Source: Flavobacterium sp. HSC-61S13
GTDB lineage: Bacteria; Bacteroidota; Bacteroidia; Flavobacteriales; Flavobacteriaceae
Assembly (NCBI RefSeq): GCF_024171535.1
Contig: NZ_JALJZV010000007.1
Span: 124,001-188,000, forward strand
Direction of reading: 5' to 3'
Length of the DNA: 64,000 nt
This document shows positions 8,461 through 16,910 of this stretch, in pieces. The notes under the pieces are model-generated. The model was not told where the DNA came from. It saw only the letters and a program-made list of their open reading frames with translations, and ran no database searches. How positions within the stretch are numbered: position 1 is the first letter of the stretch; the number at the start of each line of letters is the position of its first letter. A program made the position numbers and the translations under genes.

Positions 8461-8498
8461 AAATCAGCCTGAAAAGCACTATCTTTGCAGGCTGATTT
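8461..8498 (+). terminator. hairpin that also encloses the rsmB promoter
   Basis: Perfect 11-base arms AAATCAGCCTG and CAGGCTGATTT enclose 16 bases, with T-rich sequence after. It can terminate the ECF operon. The rsmB -7 box at 8480-8487 lies inside the loop. Confidence 0.6.
8480..8487 (+). promoter_or_regulatory. -7 box of the RsmB-type methyltransferase gene
   Basis: TATCTTTG fits the TAnnTTTG consensus exactly and lies 21 bases before the ATG at 8509. It sits in the loop of the 8461-8498 inverted repeat. Confidence 0.65.
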
Positions 8499-8508
8499 TA
8501 TATTTATA

Positions 8509-9723
8509 ATGAGACTACATAGAAATTTAACATTTACCGTAATTGACTCAATTTTATCGATCTACAACGATGGTGAATATGCCGACAAAGTTGTATCAAG
8601 AGCTTTAAAGAAAGACAAGAGATGGGGAAGCACGGACCGAAAATTCGTTGCGGAAACTATATATGAGATGGTTCGATGGAAACGACTTTATGCAGAAATT
8701 GCTGAAGTTAAAGAACCATATAACCGAGATGAAGTTTGGAAAATCTTTGCTGTTTGGGCCGTATTAAGAGGTTATAAACTTCCAGATTGGAAATATTTTG
8801 AAAAAACACCAGTTCGAAAAATAAAAGGGCGTTTTGACGAACTTATCAAAATCCGTAAATACAGAGAATCTATTCCAGACTGGATGGATGAGTTGGGACT
8901 AAAAGAATTGGGCGAGGAAACTTGGACTCAAGAATTGGCAGCACAAAACAAACAAGCACAAGTTATTTTACGTGTTAATACACTGAAGACAACTCGTGAG
9001 AAATTGCGTGCAATTCTAATGGATTTGGACATTGACACTATTTTAGATGATAATTATCCCGATGCGCTTATTTTAAAAGAACGTGCAAACGTATTCTTAA
9101 CAGATGCTTTTAAAGAAGGCTTCTTTGAGGTACAAGATGCTTCTTCACAATTAGTAGCTCGTTTTCTAGATATACAACCTGGAATGCGCGTGGTAGATAC
9201 TTGTGCTGGCGCAGGTGGAAAAACCCTACACATGGCTTCTTTAATGGAAAACAAAGGGCAAATCATCGCGATGGATATCTATGAAAGCAAGCAAAAGCAA
9301 TTAAAGATTCGTGCCAAAAGAAATGCTGCATTCAACATTGAATACCGCATTATAGATACCACCAAAGTGATTAAAAAATTACACGAAAAAGCAGATCGCG
9401 TGTTGATCGATGCTCCGTGTAGTGGATTAGGGGTTTTAAAGAGAAACCCAGATAGCAAATGGAAATTACAACCGGAATTTATAGACAATATCAAAGTGGT
9501 GCAAAGACAAGTTTTAGAAGATTATTCTAAAATCGTTAAACCAGGAGGTAAATTGGTTTATGCTACTTGCTCTATACTTCCATCTGAAAACCAAGAGCAA
9601 ATTGCATTTTTCCTAACAACGGAAATCGGATCACAATTTAAACTGATTGAAGACCGAAGAATTCTTTCGTCTGAATCTGGTTTTGACGGATTCTATATGG
9701 CCTTAATGGAAAGAAAAAAATAA
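8509..9723 (+). CDS. rsmB: RsmB/NOL1-type rRNA (cytosine-C5) methyltransferase
   Basis: This 404-residue protein has an N-terminal NusB-like RNA-binding region and a C-terminal SAM-dependent methyltransferase. The SAM site reads VVDTCAGAGGKTLHMA, and the two cysteines of the C5-methylation chemistry are in DAPCSGLG and YATCSILPSENQ. Members methylate a cytosine in 16S rRNA. The ATG at 8509 (MRLHRNLTF) is preferred over a start at 8485, which would fall inside the -7 box. The exact target (RsmB or RsmF class) is not settled. Confidence 0.88.
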   Translation: MRLHRNLTFTVIDSILSIYNDGEYADKVVSRALKKDKRWGSTDRKFVAETIYEMVRWKRLYAEIAEVKEPYNRDEVWKIFAVWAVLRGYKLPDWKYFEKTPVRKIKGRFDELIKIRKYRESIPDWMDELGLKELGEETWTQELAAQNKQAQVILRVNTLKTTREKLRAILMDLDIDTILDDNYPDALILKERANVFLTDAFKEGFFEVQDASSQLVARFLDIQPGMRVVDTCAGAGGKTLHMASLMENKGQIIAMDIYESKQKQLKIRAKRNAAFNIEYRIIDTTKVIKKLHEKADRVLIDAPCSGLGVLKRNPDSKWKLQPEFIDNIKVVQRQVLEDYSKIVKPGGKLVYATCSILPSENQEQIAFFLTTEIGSQFKLIEDRRILSSESGFDGFYMALMERKK

Positions 9724-9757
9724 TTACAATATCTTTAAAATAAATATTCCACCGCTT

Positions 9758-10627
9758 ATGAATAGAATTCTTTTACTCATTATCGGTGGATTTTTGTTTT
9801 ATAATACCACTGTTGCTCAACCTGCAGATCAGCTTACCTACTACCAAGGTGTCGATTTCTCACTGACAGGTGTTGCCTTTAAAAATCAATTGATTCGTAA
9901 AATTACCGCAACCCATACCAAACAGCTTAGCTACAAACAAGTTTGGAATGCCATTAAAATATGTGATCTCGATCCGACTGATCCTTCTAAGGTTTTATTG
10001 TTATACGGATGGAAAAACACAAATAAAGGCATTCAAAGTCGAACTAGAAATAAAGAAGATAACGGAGGAGCAAAAGGCGACTGGAACAGAGAACACACTT
10101 TTGCCAAGTCATTAGGAAAGCCCAACCTCGATATTACAGGACCAGGCGCAGATGCCCATCACATCAGAGCTTCCGATGTCGATTGGAATGCGGCAAGAGG
10201 AAACCTAAAATTTGCCGACGGTTTAGGAAATTCCGGAAAATCCGGAAATGGCTGGTATCCCGGCGATGAATGGAAAGGGGATGTCGCCAGAATGATGATG
10301 TATATGTATTTGAGATACAACACTCGCTGCTTACCTAACAACGTGGGTTATGGTAGCACCAAAGCCACGCCTGATGGTATGATCGATTTGTTTTTAAAGT
10401 GGAATGCCGAAGATCCTGTATCTGAGATTGAAATTCAACGCAACAACTATTTGGCAAATACAAAAAATGCCTACGCACAAGGAAATAGGAATCCATTTAT
10501 TGACAACCCCTATTGGGCTACTCAAATATGGGGCGGAGCTGCCGCACAAGACCGCTGGAAGAACCTTTCAGCAGCTTGTATGAGCAATAATCTTTGCAGC
10601 AAAACCAATGCTGCTATTAAAAAATAA
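9758..10627 (+). CDS. secreted endonuclease I family nuclease
   Basis: This 289-residue protein begins with a signal peptide (residues 1-20, cut near VAQP). The endonuclease I/NucM core is intact: GDWNREHTFAKSLG, GPGADAHHIRASDVDWNAARGN and NPFIDNPYWATQIWGG. The family cleaves DNA and RNA without sequence preference in the periplasm or outside the cell. HHIR with the following Asn is the metal/catalytic site. It may supply nucleotides or degrade extracellular DNA. Single gene; a small GTCG/CGAC hairpin with a short T run follows the stop. Confidence 0.9.
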   Translation: MNRILLLIIGGFLFYNTTVAQPADQLTYYQGVDFSLTGVAFKNQLIRKITATHTKQLSYKQVWNAIKICDLDPTDPSKVLLLYGWKNTNKGIQSRTRNKEDNGGAKGDWNREHTFAKSLGKPNLDITGPGADAHHIRASDVDWNAARGNLKFADGLGNSGKSGNGWYPGDEWKGDVARMMMYMYLRYNTRCLPNNVGYGSTKATPDGMIDLFLKWNAEDPVSEIEIQRNNYLANTKNAYAQGNRNPFIDNPYWATQIWGGAAAQDRWKNLSAACMSNNLCSKTNAAIKK

Positions 10628-10679
10628 GTCGCTTAAATCGACCTTTTTAGAGTCTTGCAAAAAGACAGCATAAAAAAAA

Positions 10680-10694
10680 CCGAGCAATGCTCGG
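10680..10694 (-). terminator. terminator of the PepSY-like gene
   Basis: CCGAGC-AAT-GCTCGG hairpin. On the reverse strand it is followed by a run of eight T (10672-10679), downstream of the gene ending at 10719. Confidence 0.75.
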
Positions 10695-10718
10695 CTTCTT
10701 CGTAAAAATTAAAAGCAA

Positions 10719-11150
10719 TTAGTCTAATCTCATAAACTTGCCTTTATCATTAAAAACTAGTTCTATTTCATTATTTAACTTAATGTCTTGTCTATTGGTA
10801 CTTTTTAACTCCCACTCAACTACATAGTTGATACCGTAATTTTTGGTTACATAATCTTGTATGGCAACCGGAATCACTGACGACGGTAATCCAGATTTAC
10901 ATTCGGCTTGAATCAATCTTGAATTCTTGTCAAATTCCAACTCTGTCCCATCATCAAACTTCACTTCGTAGGTAGTCTTCAAAAGCTCCTTATCCAACTT
11001 TGCTGTCAGAAAAACCTTGTCACTAAAGTTTTTTCCAATAAAAGTTTGAATTTCTTTTGGCAATTGCTCTTTGGTCAAAACCTTATCTTGAGCCGAAGCG
11101 CCCAGCCCGATGAACATCATCACGACTGTTAAAAAAAATGCTTTTTTCAT
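10719..11150 (-). CDS. secreted PepSY-like (DUF2874) protein
   Basis: Starting at the ATG at 11150 (MKKAFFLTVVMMF) gives 143 residues with a signal peptide ending at GASAQ. A start at 11183 would place an unrelated segment before the signal peptide. The mature protein contains two tandem about 60-residue beta-rich units of the PepSY-like (DUF2874) type found in periplasmic flavobacterial proteins. The function is unknown; a calcium- or protease-inhibitor-related role has been proposed for related folds, not for this protein. It has its own -7 box at 11191-11198. Confidence 0.75.
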   Translation of the reverse strand: MKKAFFLTVVMMFIGLGASAQDKVLTKEQLPKEIQTFIGKNFSDKVFLTAKLDKELLKTTYEVKFDDGTELEFDKNSRLIQAECKSGLPSSVIPVAIQDYVTKNYGINYVVEWELKSTNRQDIKLNNEIELVFNDKGKFMRLD

Positions 11151-11190
11151 AACTATTGATTTTATATCTATTAATTTAAACACTCTCCTT

Positions 11191-11198
11191 CAAATATA
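11191..11198 (-). promoter_or_regulatory. -7 box of the PepSY-like gene
   Basis: TATATTTG on the reverse strand, an exact TAnnTTTG match 40 bases upstream of the preferred ATG at 11150. This supports that start over 11183. Confidence 0.55.
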
Positions 11199-11295
11199 AC
11201 AAAAATTTTAGACCTATTCAACAGTACTTAAAAGAATAATCCTTTATTTATCAACCGCTTGACAAATTGTTTTACTACAAAAAAAATGCCATAAA

Positions 11296-11331
11296 AAAAG
11301 AGAAAAACCATAAATATGATTTTTCTCTTTT
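11296..11331 (-). terminator. intrinsic terminator of rho
   Basis: Two perfect 12-base arms (AAAAGAGAAAAA and complement) with a 12-base loop. On the reverse strand the hairpin is followed by seven T. It lies 26 bases after the rho stop codon. Confidence 0.75.
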
Positions 11332-11356
11332 AATATAGTCACAAGAATTTTAAATA

Positions 11357-13357
11357 TTAATCGTTCATCGATTTTAAAAACTCATCGTTGTTATTTGTCT
11401 TCTTTATATTATCATTAATGGAATTCATCGCTTCAACAGAGTTCATATCCGCCAAATAGTTTCTAATAGCCCACATCTTCTGTAGCATTTGCTTATCTAA
11501 CAGCAAGTCATCTCTTCTAGTACTTGATGAAGTCAAATCAATAGCAGGGAAAATACGTTTGTTAGCAATCTTACGATCCAATTGCAATTCCATATTTCCA
11601 GTACCTTTAAATTCTTCAAAGATAACCTCGTCCATCTTAGATCCCGTATCCGTTAAAGCGGTCGCGATAATACTTAATGAACCACCATTTTCAATATTTC
11701 TAGCTGCTCCAAAAAAGCGTTTTGGTTTTTGTAAAGCATTGGCATCTACCCCACCACTTAAAACCTTTCCAGACGCTGGTTGCACCGTATTGTAAGCTCT
11801 AGCCAAACGCGTGATTGAATCTAATAAAATCACTACATCATGACCACATTCCACCAATCTCTTGGCTTTTTCTAAAACAATATTAGCTACCTTAACGTGT
11901 CTTTCTGCAGGTTCATCAAACGTAGAAGCAATAACTTCTGCATTGACACTACGCTGCATATCAGTAACCTCTTCAGGTCGTTCATCAATCAATAAAACGA
12001 TCAAATACACTTCAGGATGATTGGCCGCAATAGCGTTTGCAATATCCTTTAAAAGCATGGTTTTACCCGTTTTAGGTTGTGCCACGATCATACCACGCTG
12101 CCCTTTACCAATTGGAGCAAACATATCCATGATACGCGTTGAAACCGTACTGCGTTTTTCGTCTAACTTAAATTTTTCGTCAGGAAACAAAGGCGTTAAA
12201 TGCTCAAAAGAAACCCGGTCACGAACCACTTGTGGGTCATGTCCATTTATCTTAGATACACGAACTAATGGGAAAAACTTCTCCCCTTCTTTCGGAGGCC
12301 TTACGACCCCTTTTACCGTGTCCCCAGTTTTTAATCCAAAAAGTCTAATTTGAGATTGCGATAAATAAATATCATCTGGAGACGATAAATAATTATAATC
12401 AGAAGATCTTAAAAATCCATATCCGTCAGGCATCATTTCCAATACCCCTTCACTCTCTATAATTCCATCAAACTCATAATCCGGTTCTCTATACTGTTGC
12501 TTTTTATTCTTAGCCGCTGCATTTGGATTATTATTGTGTTGGTTTGGATTGTTATGGTTTGAATTCCCATTCTGATTAGAGTTCCCATTCTGATTAGAGT
12601 TTCCATTCTGATTAGAGTTTCCATTCTGATTAGAATTTCCATTCTGATTAGAATTTCCATTCTGATTGGAGTTTCCATTCTGATTGGAGTTTCCATTCTG
12701 ATTGGAGTTTCCATTCTGATTGGAGTTTCCATTCTGATTGGAGTTTCCATTTTGGTTAGCATTGGGATTGTTGGGATTGGTATTCGCTTTTTTAGCAGGA
12801 ATTGGCTGTGAAGCCTTATTGTTTTCTTGGTCTTTCGCTTCAACGGTATTTGAAGGTCTTACCTCTTTTTTGATTCTTTGTTTAGGAACAAATTCTTTTC
12901 TTGTAGCAACTTCTTCTCTAGAACCTTCGGTTGGCTTTACCTCTGATTCTTTTGTTGCCGTATCTTTTCTATTGTCTGTTCTCGGGCGTTCTTGTATCCG
13001 CTTAGCTGGAGCAACTCGTTCCGAATTTTCTTTTTTGACTTGTGGTGCTTCCGCTACTACTTGCTGTTTTTCAACGACTGGCTTGTCATTTTCGACTTTC
13101 TCAGTAGGGGGAACTTCTAATTTATCCTCTGGAGCTACTCTTTTTCTTTTCGGCTTTTCAGCTGAATTTGCTATGGGAGCATCTTCCGTAGTTACAGTAG
13201 AGACCTTAACAGACTCTGGATTAGCAGCTTGATAATCTAAAATTTGATAAACAAGTTCATCCTTTTTTAAATTACGATATTTACTAATCTTCGCGTTTTT
13301 TGCAATTTCTTGAAGCTCGAGAAGCTTCATTTCTTTTAATACAGAAATGTCAAACAT
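11357..13357 (-). CDS. rho: transcription termination factor Rho with Asn-rich insertion
   Basis: This 666-residue RNA-dependent ATPase unwinds nascent RNA to end transcription. Residues 1-50 form the Rho N-terminal helical domain. Residues 50-280 are a charged, then Asn/Gln/Gly-rich, low-complexity insert. The cold-shock-type RNA-binding domain follows, then the ATPase core with Walker [12 protein letters not shown] and Walker [18 protein letters not shown]. coli Rho is 419 residues, so the excess is the insert. Large inserts in Rho are known in Bacteroidota. The insert contains eleven NQNGNS-type units (see repeat). A start ATG at 13357 and the normal N-terminal sequence make the start secure. 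Confidence 0.96.
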   Translation of the reverse strand: MFDISVLKEMKLLELQEIAKNAKISKYRNLKKDELVYQILDYQAANPESVKVSTVTTEDAPIANSAEKPKRKRVAPEDKLEVPPTEKVENDKPVVEKQQVVAEAPQVKKENSERVAPAKRIQERPRTDNRKDTATKESEVKPTEGSREEVATRKEFVPKQRIKKEVRPSNTVEAKDQENNKASQPIPAKKANTNPNNPNANQNGNSNQNGNSNQNGNSNQNGNSNQNGNSNQNGNSNQNGNSNQNGNSNQNGNSNQNGNSNQNGNSNHNNPNQHNNNPNAAAKNKKQQYREPDYEFDGIIESEGVLEMMPDGYGFLRSSDYNYLSSPDDIYLSQSQIRLFGLKTGDTVKGVVRPPKEGEKFFPLVRVSKINGHDPQVVRDRVSFEHLTPLFPDEKFKLDEKRSTVSTRIMDMFAPIGKGQRGMIVAQPKTGKTMLLKDIANAIAANHPEVYLIVLLIDERPEEVTDMQRSVNAEVIASTFDEPAERHVKVANIVLEKAKRLVECGHDVVILLDSITRLARAYNTVQPASGKVLSGGVDANALQKPKRFFGAARNIENGGSLSIIATALTDTGSKMDEVIFEEFKGTGNMELQLDRKIANKRIFPAIDLTSSSTRRDDLLLDKQMLQKMWAIRNYLADMNSVEAMNSINDNIKKTNNNDEFLKSMND
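12561..12758 (-). repeat. 18-base tandem repeat inside rho (11 units)
   Basis: Eleven consecutive 18-base units encode NQNGNS-type hexapeptides. They differ only at a few third positions (attaga/attgga, agtt/aatt, tcc/ccc), which sort into blocks and suggest spread by slippage. Because the unit is a multiple of three, copy-number changes keep the frame. Confidence 0.93.
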
Positions 13358-13517
13358 AGAAATGTTTATTGTTTAAATTTAATGGAATTGTTGTGTTGTG
13401 TTTTTTTGGAGTGTATTTCAAATTTGAAGTAGCCATAATATGAAGCACTTACAGCTATGCCTTGCAATATTACGAATTAATTTTAAAAAACAATAGGAAA
13501 TTACAAAAAAGAAACGT

Positions 13518-13525
13518 TATTTTTG
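13518..13525 (+). promoter_or_regulatory. -7 box of the DUF4293 gene
   Basis: TATTTTTG, an exact TAnnTTTG match, 19 bases before the ATG at 13545. Confidence 0.55.
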
Positions 13526-13544
13526 TCTTTTCAAAGAATAAAAT

Positions 13545-13961
13545 ATGATTCAAAGAATTCAAACCGTATATTTAATTTTAGCGCTGGTCTTCTCCGGAAT
13601 ACTTCCTTTTGTATTTCCCCTGTGGAAAACATCGGGTGAGATTCCTTTTTATTTTATGGAAAACTCGTATTACACCATTTTATTTGGACTTTCTACGAGC
13701 TTAAGTGTAATCAGTATATTAGCCTATAAAAAAAGACAAAATCAATTTGTTTTAAACAGATTGAACCTCTTATCAAACGTTATATTACTAGGATTATTTG
13801 TGTATCGTTCTCTAATGATATCTGGAGAAACTACGGAAGTGGTTTCTGAGAAAGGTATTGGGATGTTCCTCCCTATTGCTTCTATCTTATTTTTGGTTTT
13901 GGCCAACAAAGCCATCAAGAAGGATGAAGATCTCGTAAAATCTGTAGATCGATTAAGATAA
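13545..13961 (+). CDS. DUF4293 membrane protein
   Basis: This 138-residue protein begins MIQRIQTVYLILALVFSGIL, the signature opening of the DUF4293 family, restricted to Bacteroidota. About four hydrophobic helices are visible (near 5-25, 42-60, 75-93 and 108-125) with a basic C-terminus. The function is unknown. It is divergent from rho, a conserved arrangement, and ends in a perfect palindromic terminator at 13991-14016. Confidence 0.85.
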   Translation: MIQRIQTVYLILALVFSGILPFVFPLWKTSGEIPFYFMENSYYTILFGLSTSLSVISILAYKKRQNQFVLNRLNLLSNVILLGLFVYRSLMISGETTEVVSEKGIGMFLPIASILFLVLANKAIKKDEDLVKSVDRLR

Positions 13962-13990
13962 ACCTTTCATCTTAGTTTATTAGTGCGCCA

Positions 13991-14016
13991 AAAACCGAAC
14001 CCTAGGGTTCGGTTTT
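13991..14016. terminator. bidirectional terminator overlapping the end of the phosphoesterase gene
   Basis: A 26-base perfect palindrome centred on CCTAGG with arms AAAACCGAACCCT, followed by T. It terminates the DUF4293 gene. It also contains the stop codon (14002-14004) and last codons of the convergent phosphoesterase gene. Confidence 0.9.
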
Positions 14017-14511
14017 TTTATGCTTTGGAAATTCTATAATCTCCAAGTTCTGTATTTTCCCGTGATCAATTTCAAAACGCAACATCGTTCGCACTTGATG
14101 AAAACCGGATATCCCCGCTGCCCCAGGATTAAGATGCAATATACCCAAGCTTTTGTCAAATTGAACTTTTAGTATATGCGAATGCCCACATATAAAAATT
14201 TGTGGCGGATCAAGACGAAGTTCTTCCTTCACTCGGGCATTATACTTACCAGGATAACCTCCAATATGCGTGATCCATACACGCATCCCTTCACAGACAA
14301 AGCGATTGTCTTCAGGAAATTCAGCACGCGCTTCAATGCCATCTATGTTTCCAAAGACAGCTCTTAACGGTTTATGTTTTTTGATGGTATCCGTTACAGC
14401 AATAGCACCGATATCGCCAGCGTGCCATACCTCATCTGCTTGATCTACATATTTTAATATAGTATCGTCTATGCAACTATGCGTATCAGACAACAATAAT
14501 ATCTTTTTCAC
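14002..14511 (-). CDS. YfcE/MJ0936-type metallophosphoesterase
   Basis: This 169-residue protein has the full dimetal phosphoesterase motif set: LSDTHSC at residues 7-13, HAGDIG, GNIDG and GHSH. The YfcE/MJ0936 subfamily hydrolyses phosphodiesters in vitro; its physiological substrate is not known. Its last codons lie inside the palindromic terminator at 13991-14016, so the final residues (KKTEP) are encoded by hairpin sequence. Confidence 0.88.
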   Translation of the reverse strand: MKKILLLSDTHSCIDDTILKYVDQADEVWHAGDIGAIAVTDTIKKHKPLRAVFGNIDGIEARAEFPEDNRFVCEGMRVWITHIGGYPGKYNARVKEELRLDPPQIFICGHSHILKVQFDKSLGILHLNPGAAGISGFHQVRTMLRFEIDHGKIQNLEIIEFPKHKKTEP

Positions 14512-14565
14512 CTAATTCTTTTTTTAATAGTTTAAAATCCATCCCTCACTTTCAATCCCTCACGT

Positions 14566-15831
14566 CTAATCGGTATAAAACTGTATTAAACGACTGATCG
14601 CTCTTTCGCAAACCGAACAAAATTCCTTAGCGGTATTGGTTTTCATTCGACAATCTAAAGTAGCCTTGTAAATCTTTTTACCAGCCAAACCTTCATAAAC
14701 GCCCACAGGATATTTTTTAGAATCGGTGACATCAGTAGGTATCGGCGTTTTTTTAACCAACATATCTTTCCACTTCGAATCAAAATCCTTTAAAGTCGTT
14801 ATATTTTGTTCCCAAGGTTCTAATGCCGTCGATTGCATATCACTCAGCACATCGGTTTCATAAAAATACTCGTCCGATAGTCCCGCAAAACTATGTCCGA
14901 ATTCGTGAACCACTACAGGTTTAAAATTCACATGCCCCGTAGTTGTTAAAGTATAAGCATTATAAATTCCACCACCTCCATAAACATCGGTATTAGCCAA
15001 TATTATAATGTGCTCATACGGAATACCTGCTAGCAAATCATGTAGCTTTTTTAATCGTCCTGTAGTCAGATAACGCTCTGAATAAAAGGTATCAAAATTG
15101 GACTCTACCGCTGTGCGTTTCCATTCATTTTTCCGCGGTACACTCACCCCAGAGTCTTGCGAAACACTTTCTACAGCATAAAAATTAAAACGATCTTTAA
15201 ATTGCCCAAACGGTTGATGTGCAAAAATCTCGTCCATAGTGACTTGTGCATATTCTCTAAAAGCAGCCATTTGATTTTGTTGAAAACCCTCAGCTACAAT
15301 AACCACGTTAATAGCTTTTTTAGCCTCTTTTGCCCGATTCAACAAAACATGAGGCGTTTGGGATTGGTAACCTTTTTTATGAATCAAAATATCTGTTGGA
15401 TCTATTTGCTGACTTAACACTACCGGATAGCTCCCCTTTTTGTCAATTAACGCGATTTCTATACGAACGGCCCCTTTTGGGAAGGGTACCAAAAAGACGT
15501 TTTCAAAATTTTTAGAAATCTTCTCTGCTTCTTCCGTCGACAACCATTCTTGGTATAATGTACTAAAACTATGTGTATAAATTAACTGTTGCGTTTTTAG
15601 GTCATATAACGAAACCGTACCATTTCCCTTAAGGTGATTCTCACTCAAATGATGCCTGCGACCCGCCCATTGAGGAAGTTCGTTCAGTTCATCGATCACA
15701 ACACTTTTCCTTTCTACATTTCCCGCAAAAACCGCATCAATTCGCAAGGTTTTATCGGTAAAAAACTGATCAAATTCTTGACTAAATCCCTGTACAGAGA
15801 CCATTAGCAACATAAAAACTATAAAACGCAT
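14566..15831 (-). CDS. secreted M64-family (IgA peptidase-like) metallopeptidase
   Basis: This 421-residue protein has a signal peptide (residues 1-17, ending QGFSQ), an N-terminal beta-sandwich-like region to about 160, and the catalytic domain. The zinc motif HEFGH is at 309-313, followed by SFAGLSDEYFYE, the M64 signature in which the later Asp is the third ligand. M64 was founded on an IgA-cleaving peptidase of a gut Bacteroidota; most environmental members have unknown substrates. A -7 box lies at 15857-15864. No operon partner is evident. Confidence 0.88.
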   Translation of the reverse strand: MRFIVFMLLMVSVQGFSQEFDQFFTDKTLRIDAVFAGNVERKSVVIDELNELPQWAGRRHHLSENHLKGNGTVSLYDLKTQQLIYTHSFSTLYQEWLSTEEAEKISKNFENVFLVPFPKGAVRIEIALIDKKGSYPVVLSQQIDPTDILIHKKGYQSQTPHVLLNRAKEAKKAINVVIVAEGFQQNQMAAFREYAQVTMDEIFAHQPFGQFKDRFNFYAVESVSQDSGVSVPRKNEWKRTAVESNFDTFYSERYLTTGRLKKLHDLLAGIPYEHIIILANTDVYGGGGIYNAYTLTTTGHVNFKPVVVHEFGHSFAGLSDEYFYETDVLSDMQSTALEPWEQNITTLKDFDSKWKDMLVKKTPIPTDVTDSKKYPVGVYEGLAGKKIYKATLDCRMKTNTAKEFCSVCERAISRLIQFYTD

Positions 15832-15856
15832 TTGATATTTTTTTGAATTGTAAAAA

Positions 15857-15864
15857 CAAAGGTA
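15857..15864 (-). promoter_or_regulatory. -7 box of the M64 peptidase gene
   Basis: Reverse-strand TACCTTTG, an exact TAnnTTTG match 25 bases upstream of the ATG at 15831. Confidence 0.6.
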
Positions 15865-16136
15865 ATTAAATAATTTCCGACAATTTATCTTTAACTGGGC
15901 TGCTTGTGATATTAGATTTTATTATCCGACTTTCTATAAATCCAAAAACAATATTATATCACTTTGCATTAAGGACTGACGCGGCATCCTTTTTATTAAG
16001 CGATAGCGTTATAAAAAGATACAGCAAAAGGCCTGGGCCGAAGGCAATGCCCAAAAAGACCATCACCTACAGCATCCTTTCCTTTTGTATAACATTAATT
16101 TTATTGGAGTAAAAACATCCAATGACTAAATTAGAT
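15865..16136. other. gap between the M64 and truA genes
   Basis: No recognised gene. The stretch is locally richer in GC around 15985-16070 (GGCCTGGGCCGAAGGC), unlike the AT-rich flanks, and holds the micro-ORF at 15959-16063. A plus-strand ORF of 68 codons overlapping it shows no family features. Confidence 0.5.
15959..16063 (-). CDS. candidate 34-residue membrane micro-protein
   Basis: In an otherwise empty 340-base gap the reverse strand encodes a 34-residue ORF. It begins MVFLGIAFGPGLLLYLFITL and ends with the soluble charged tail NKKDAASVLNAK. That is one hydrophobic helix with a Gly-Pro-Gly kink and a basic C-terminus, the look of a small regulatory membrane protein. A purine-rich AAAGGA lies about 14 bases before the ATG and a GTG start is possible one codon earlier. 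I do not recognise the family and no -7 box is clear. It could be chance. Confidence 0.4.
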   Translation of the reverse strand: MVFLGIAFGPGLLLYLFITLSLNKKDAASVLNAK

Positions 16137-16144
16137 TATATTTG
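16137..16144 (+). promoter_or_regulatory. -7 box of truA-ABC exporter operon
   Basis: TATATTTG, an exact TAnnTTTG match, 28 bases before the TTG start at 16173. Confidence 0.6.
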
Positions 16145-16172
16145 TACTTCAAATAAATTTTGACCTTCAATT

Positions 16173-16910
16173 TTGAGATACTTTATAGAATTTGCATATC
16201 AAGGCACCTATTATCATGGATGGCAATCTCAGCCCAATGCCAAAACCGTTCAGGAAACACTTACTAGTGCACTTAGTACCATACTGCGTACACCATTAGA
16301 ATTAGTGGGTGCTGGTAGAACGGATGCGGGAGTACACGCCAGACAGATGTATGCTCATTTTGATAGTGAATTGGTGATCAACAGCACGGCTATAGTACCC
16401 AAAATCAATTCTTTTTTACCGGAAGACATCGTCGTTTATGGTTTTCATGCAGTGGGTGATGAGGCTCATGCCCGTTTTGATGCGACTAGTCGAACCTATG
16501 AATATCATGTGCATTTATTTAAGGATGCCTTTAAAAAAGATTTGAGTTGGTATCACTATCGACCTTTAGATGTAGAAAAAATGAATGAGGCCGCTAAGAT
16601 ACTTTTTGAGTACGAAGATTTTGAATGTTTTTCTAAAAGCAATACGGATGTTTTTACATTTAATTGCACGATTACGCAAGCGAACTGGAGTCGTCATCAG
16701 AACAGTTTGGTATTTACCATTACCGCCAATCGTTTTCTAAGAAATATGGTTCGAGCTATAGTGGGAACCTTAGTACAAATCGGGCTTGGAAAAGCAACCG
16801 TAGACCACCTTAGAACTATAATTGAAAGTAAAGATCGAGGTCAAGCTGGATTTTCAGTTCCAGCAAAAGGATTATTTTTAACCCGAGTATCATACCCCTA
16901 TTTTGAATGA
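16173..16910 (+). CDS. truA: tRNA pseudouridine(38-40) synthase
   Basis: This 245-residue enzyme modifies the anticodon stem-loop of many tRNAs. It begins RYFIEFAYQGTYYHGWQSQP and carries the catalytic motif GAGRTDAGVHA with nucleophile Asp51; NRFLRNMVRAIVGTLV is the second conserved block. The start is a TTG at 16173, because family alignments begin exactly at this point and no ATG is near. The stop overlaps the start of the ABC exporter gene by four bases (ATGA), so the two are translationally coupled. Confidence 0.94.
   Translation: MRYFIEFAYQGTYYHGWQSQPNAKTVQETLTSALSTILRTPLELVGAGRTDAGVHARQMYAHFDSELVINSTAIVPKINSFLPEDIVVYGFHAVGDEAHARFDATSRTYEYHVHLFKDAFKKDLSWYHYRPLDVEKMNEAAKILFEYEDFECFSKSNTDVFTFNCTITQANWSRHQNSLVFTITANRFLRNMVRAIVGTLVQIGLGKATVDHLRTIIESKDRGQAGFSVPAKGLFLTRVSYPYFE

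Noticed and set aside
12561..12758. Regular short repeats resembling a CRISPR array
   Set aside because: Units are directly adjacent with no spacers and encode an in-frame peptide repeat in rho.
12457..12843. Reverse-strand 128-codon ORF inside rho rich in Met-Glu-Thr-Pro
   Set aside because: It is a shifted-frame shadow of the rho repeat, with no start or family support.
15906..16112. 68-codon plus-strand ORF before truA
   Set aside because: No family features, and its hydrophobic tail is antisense to the micro-ORF.
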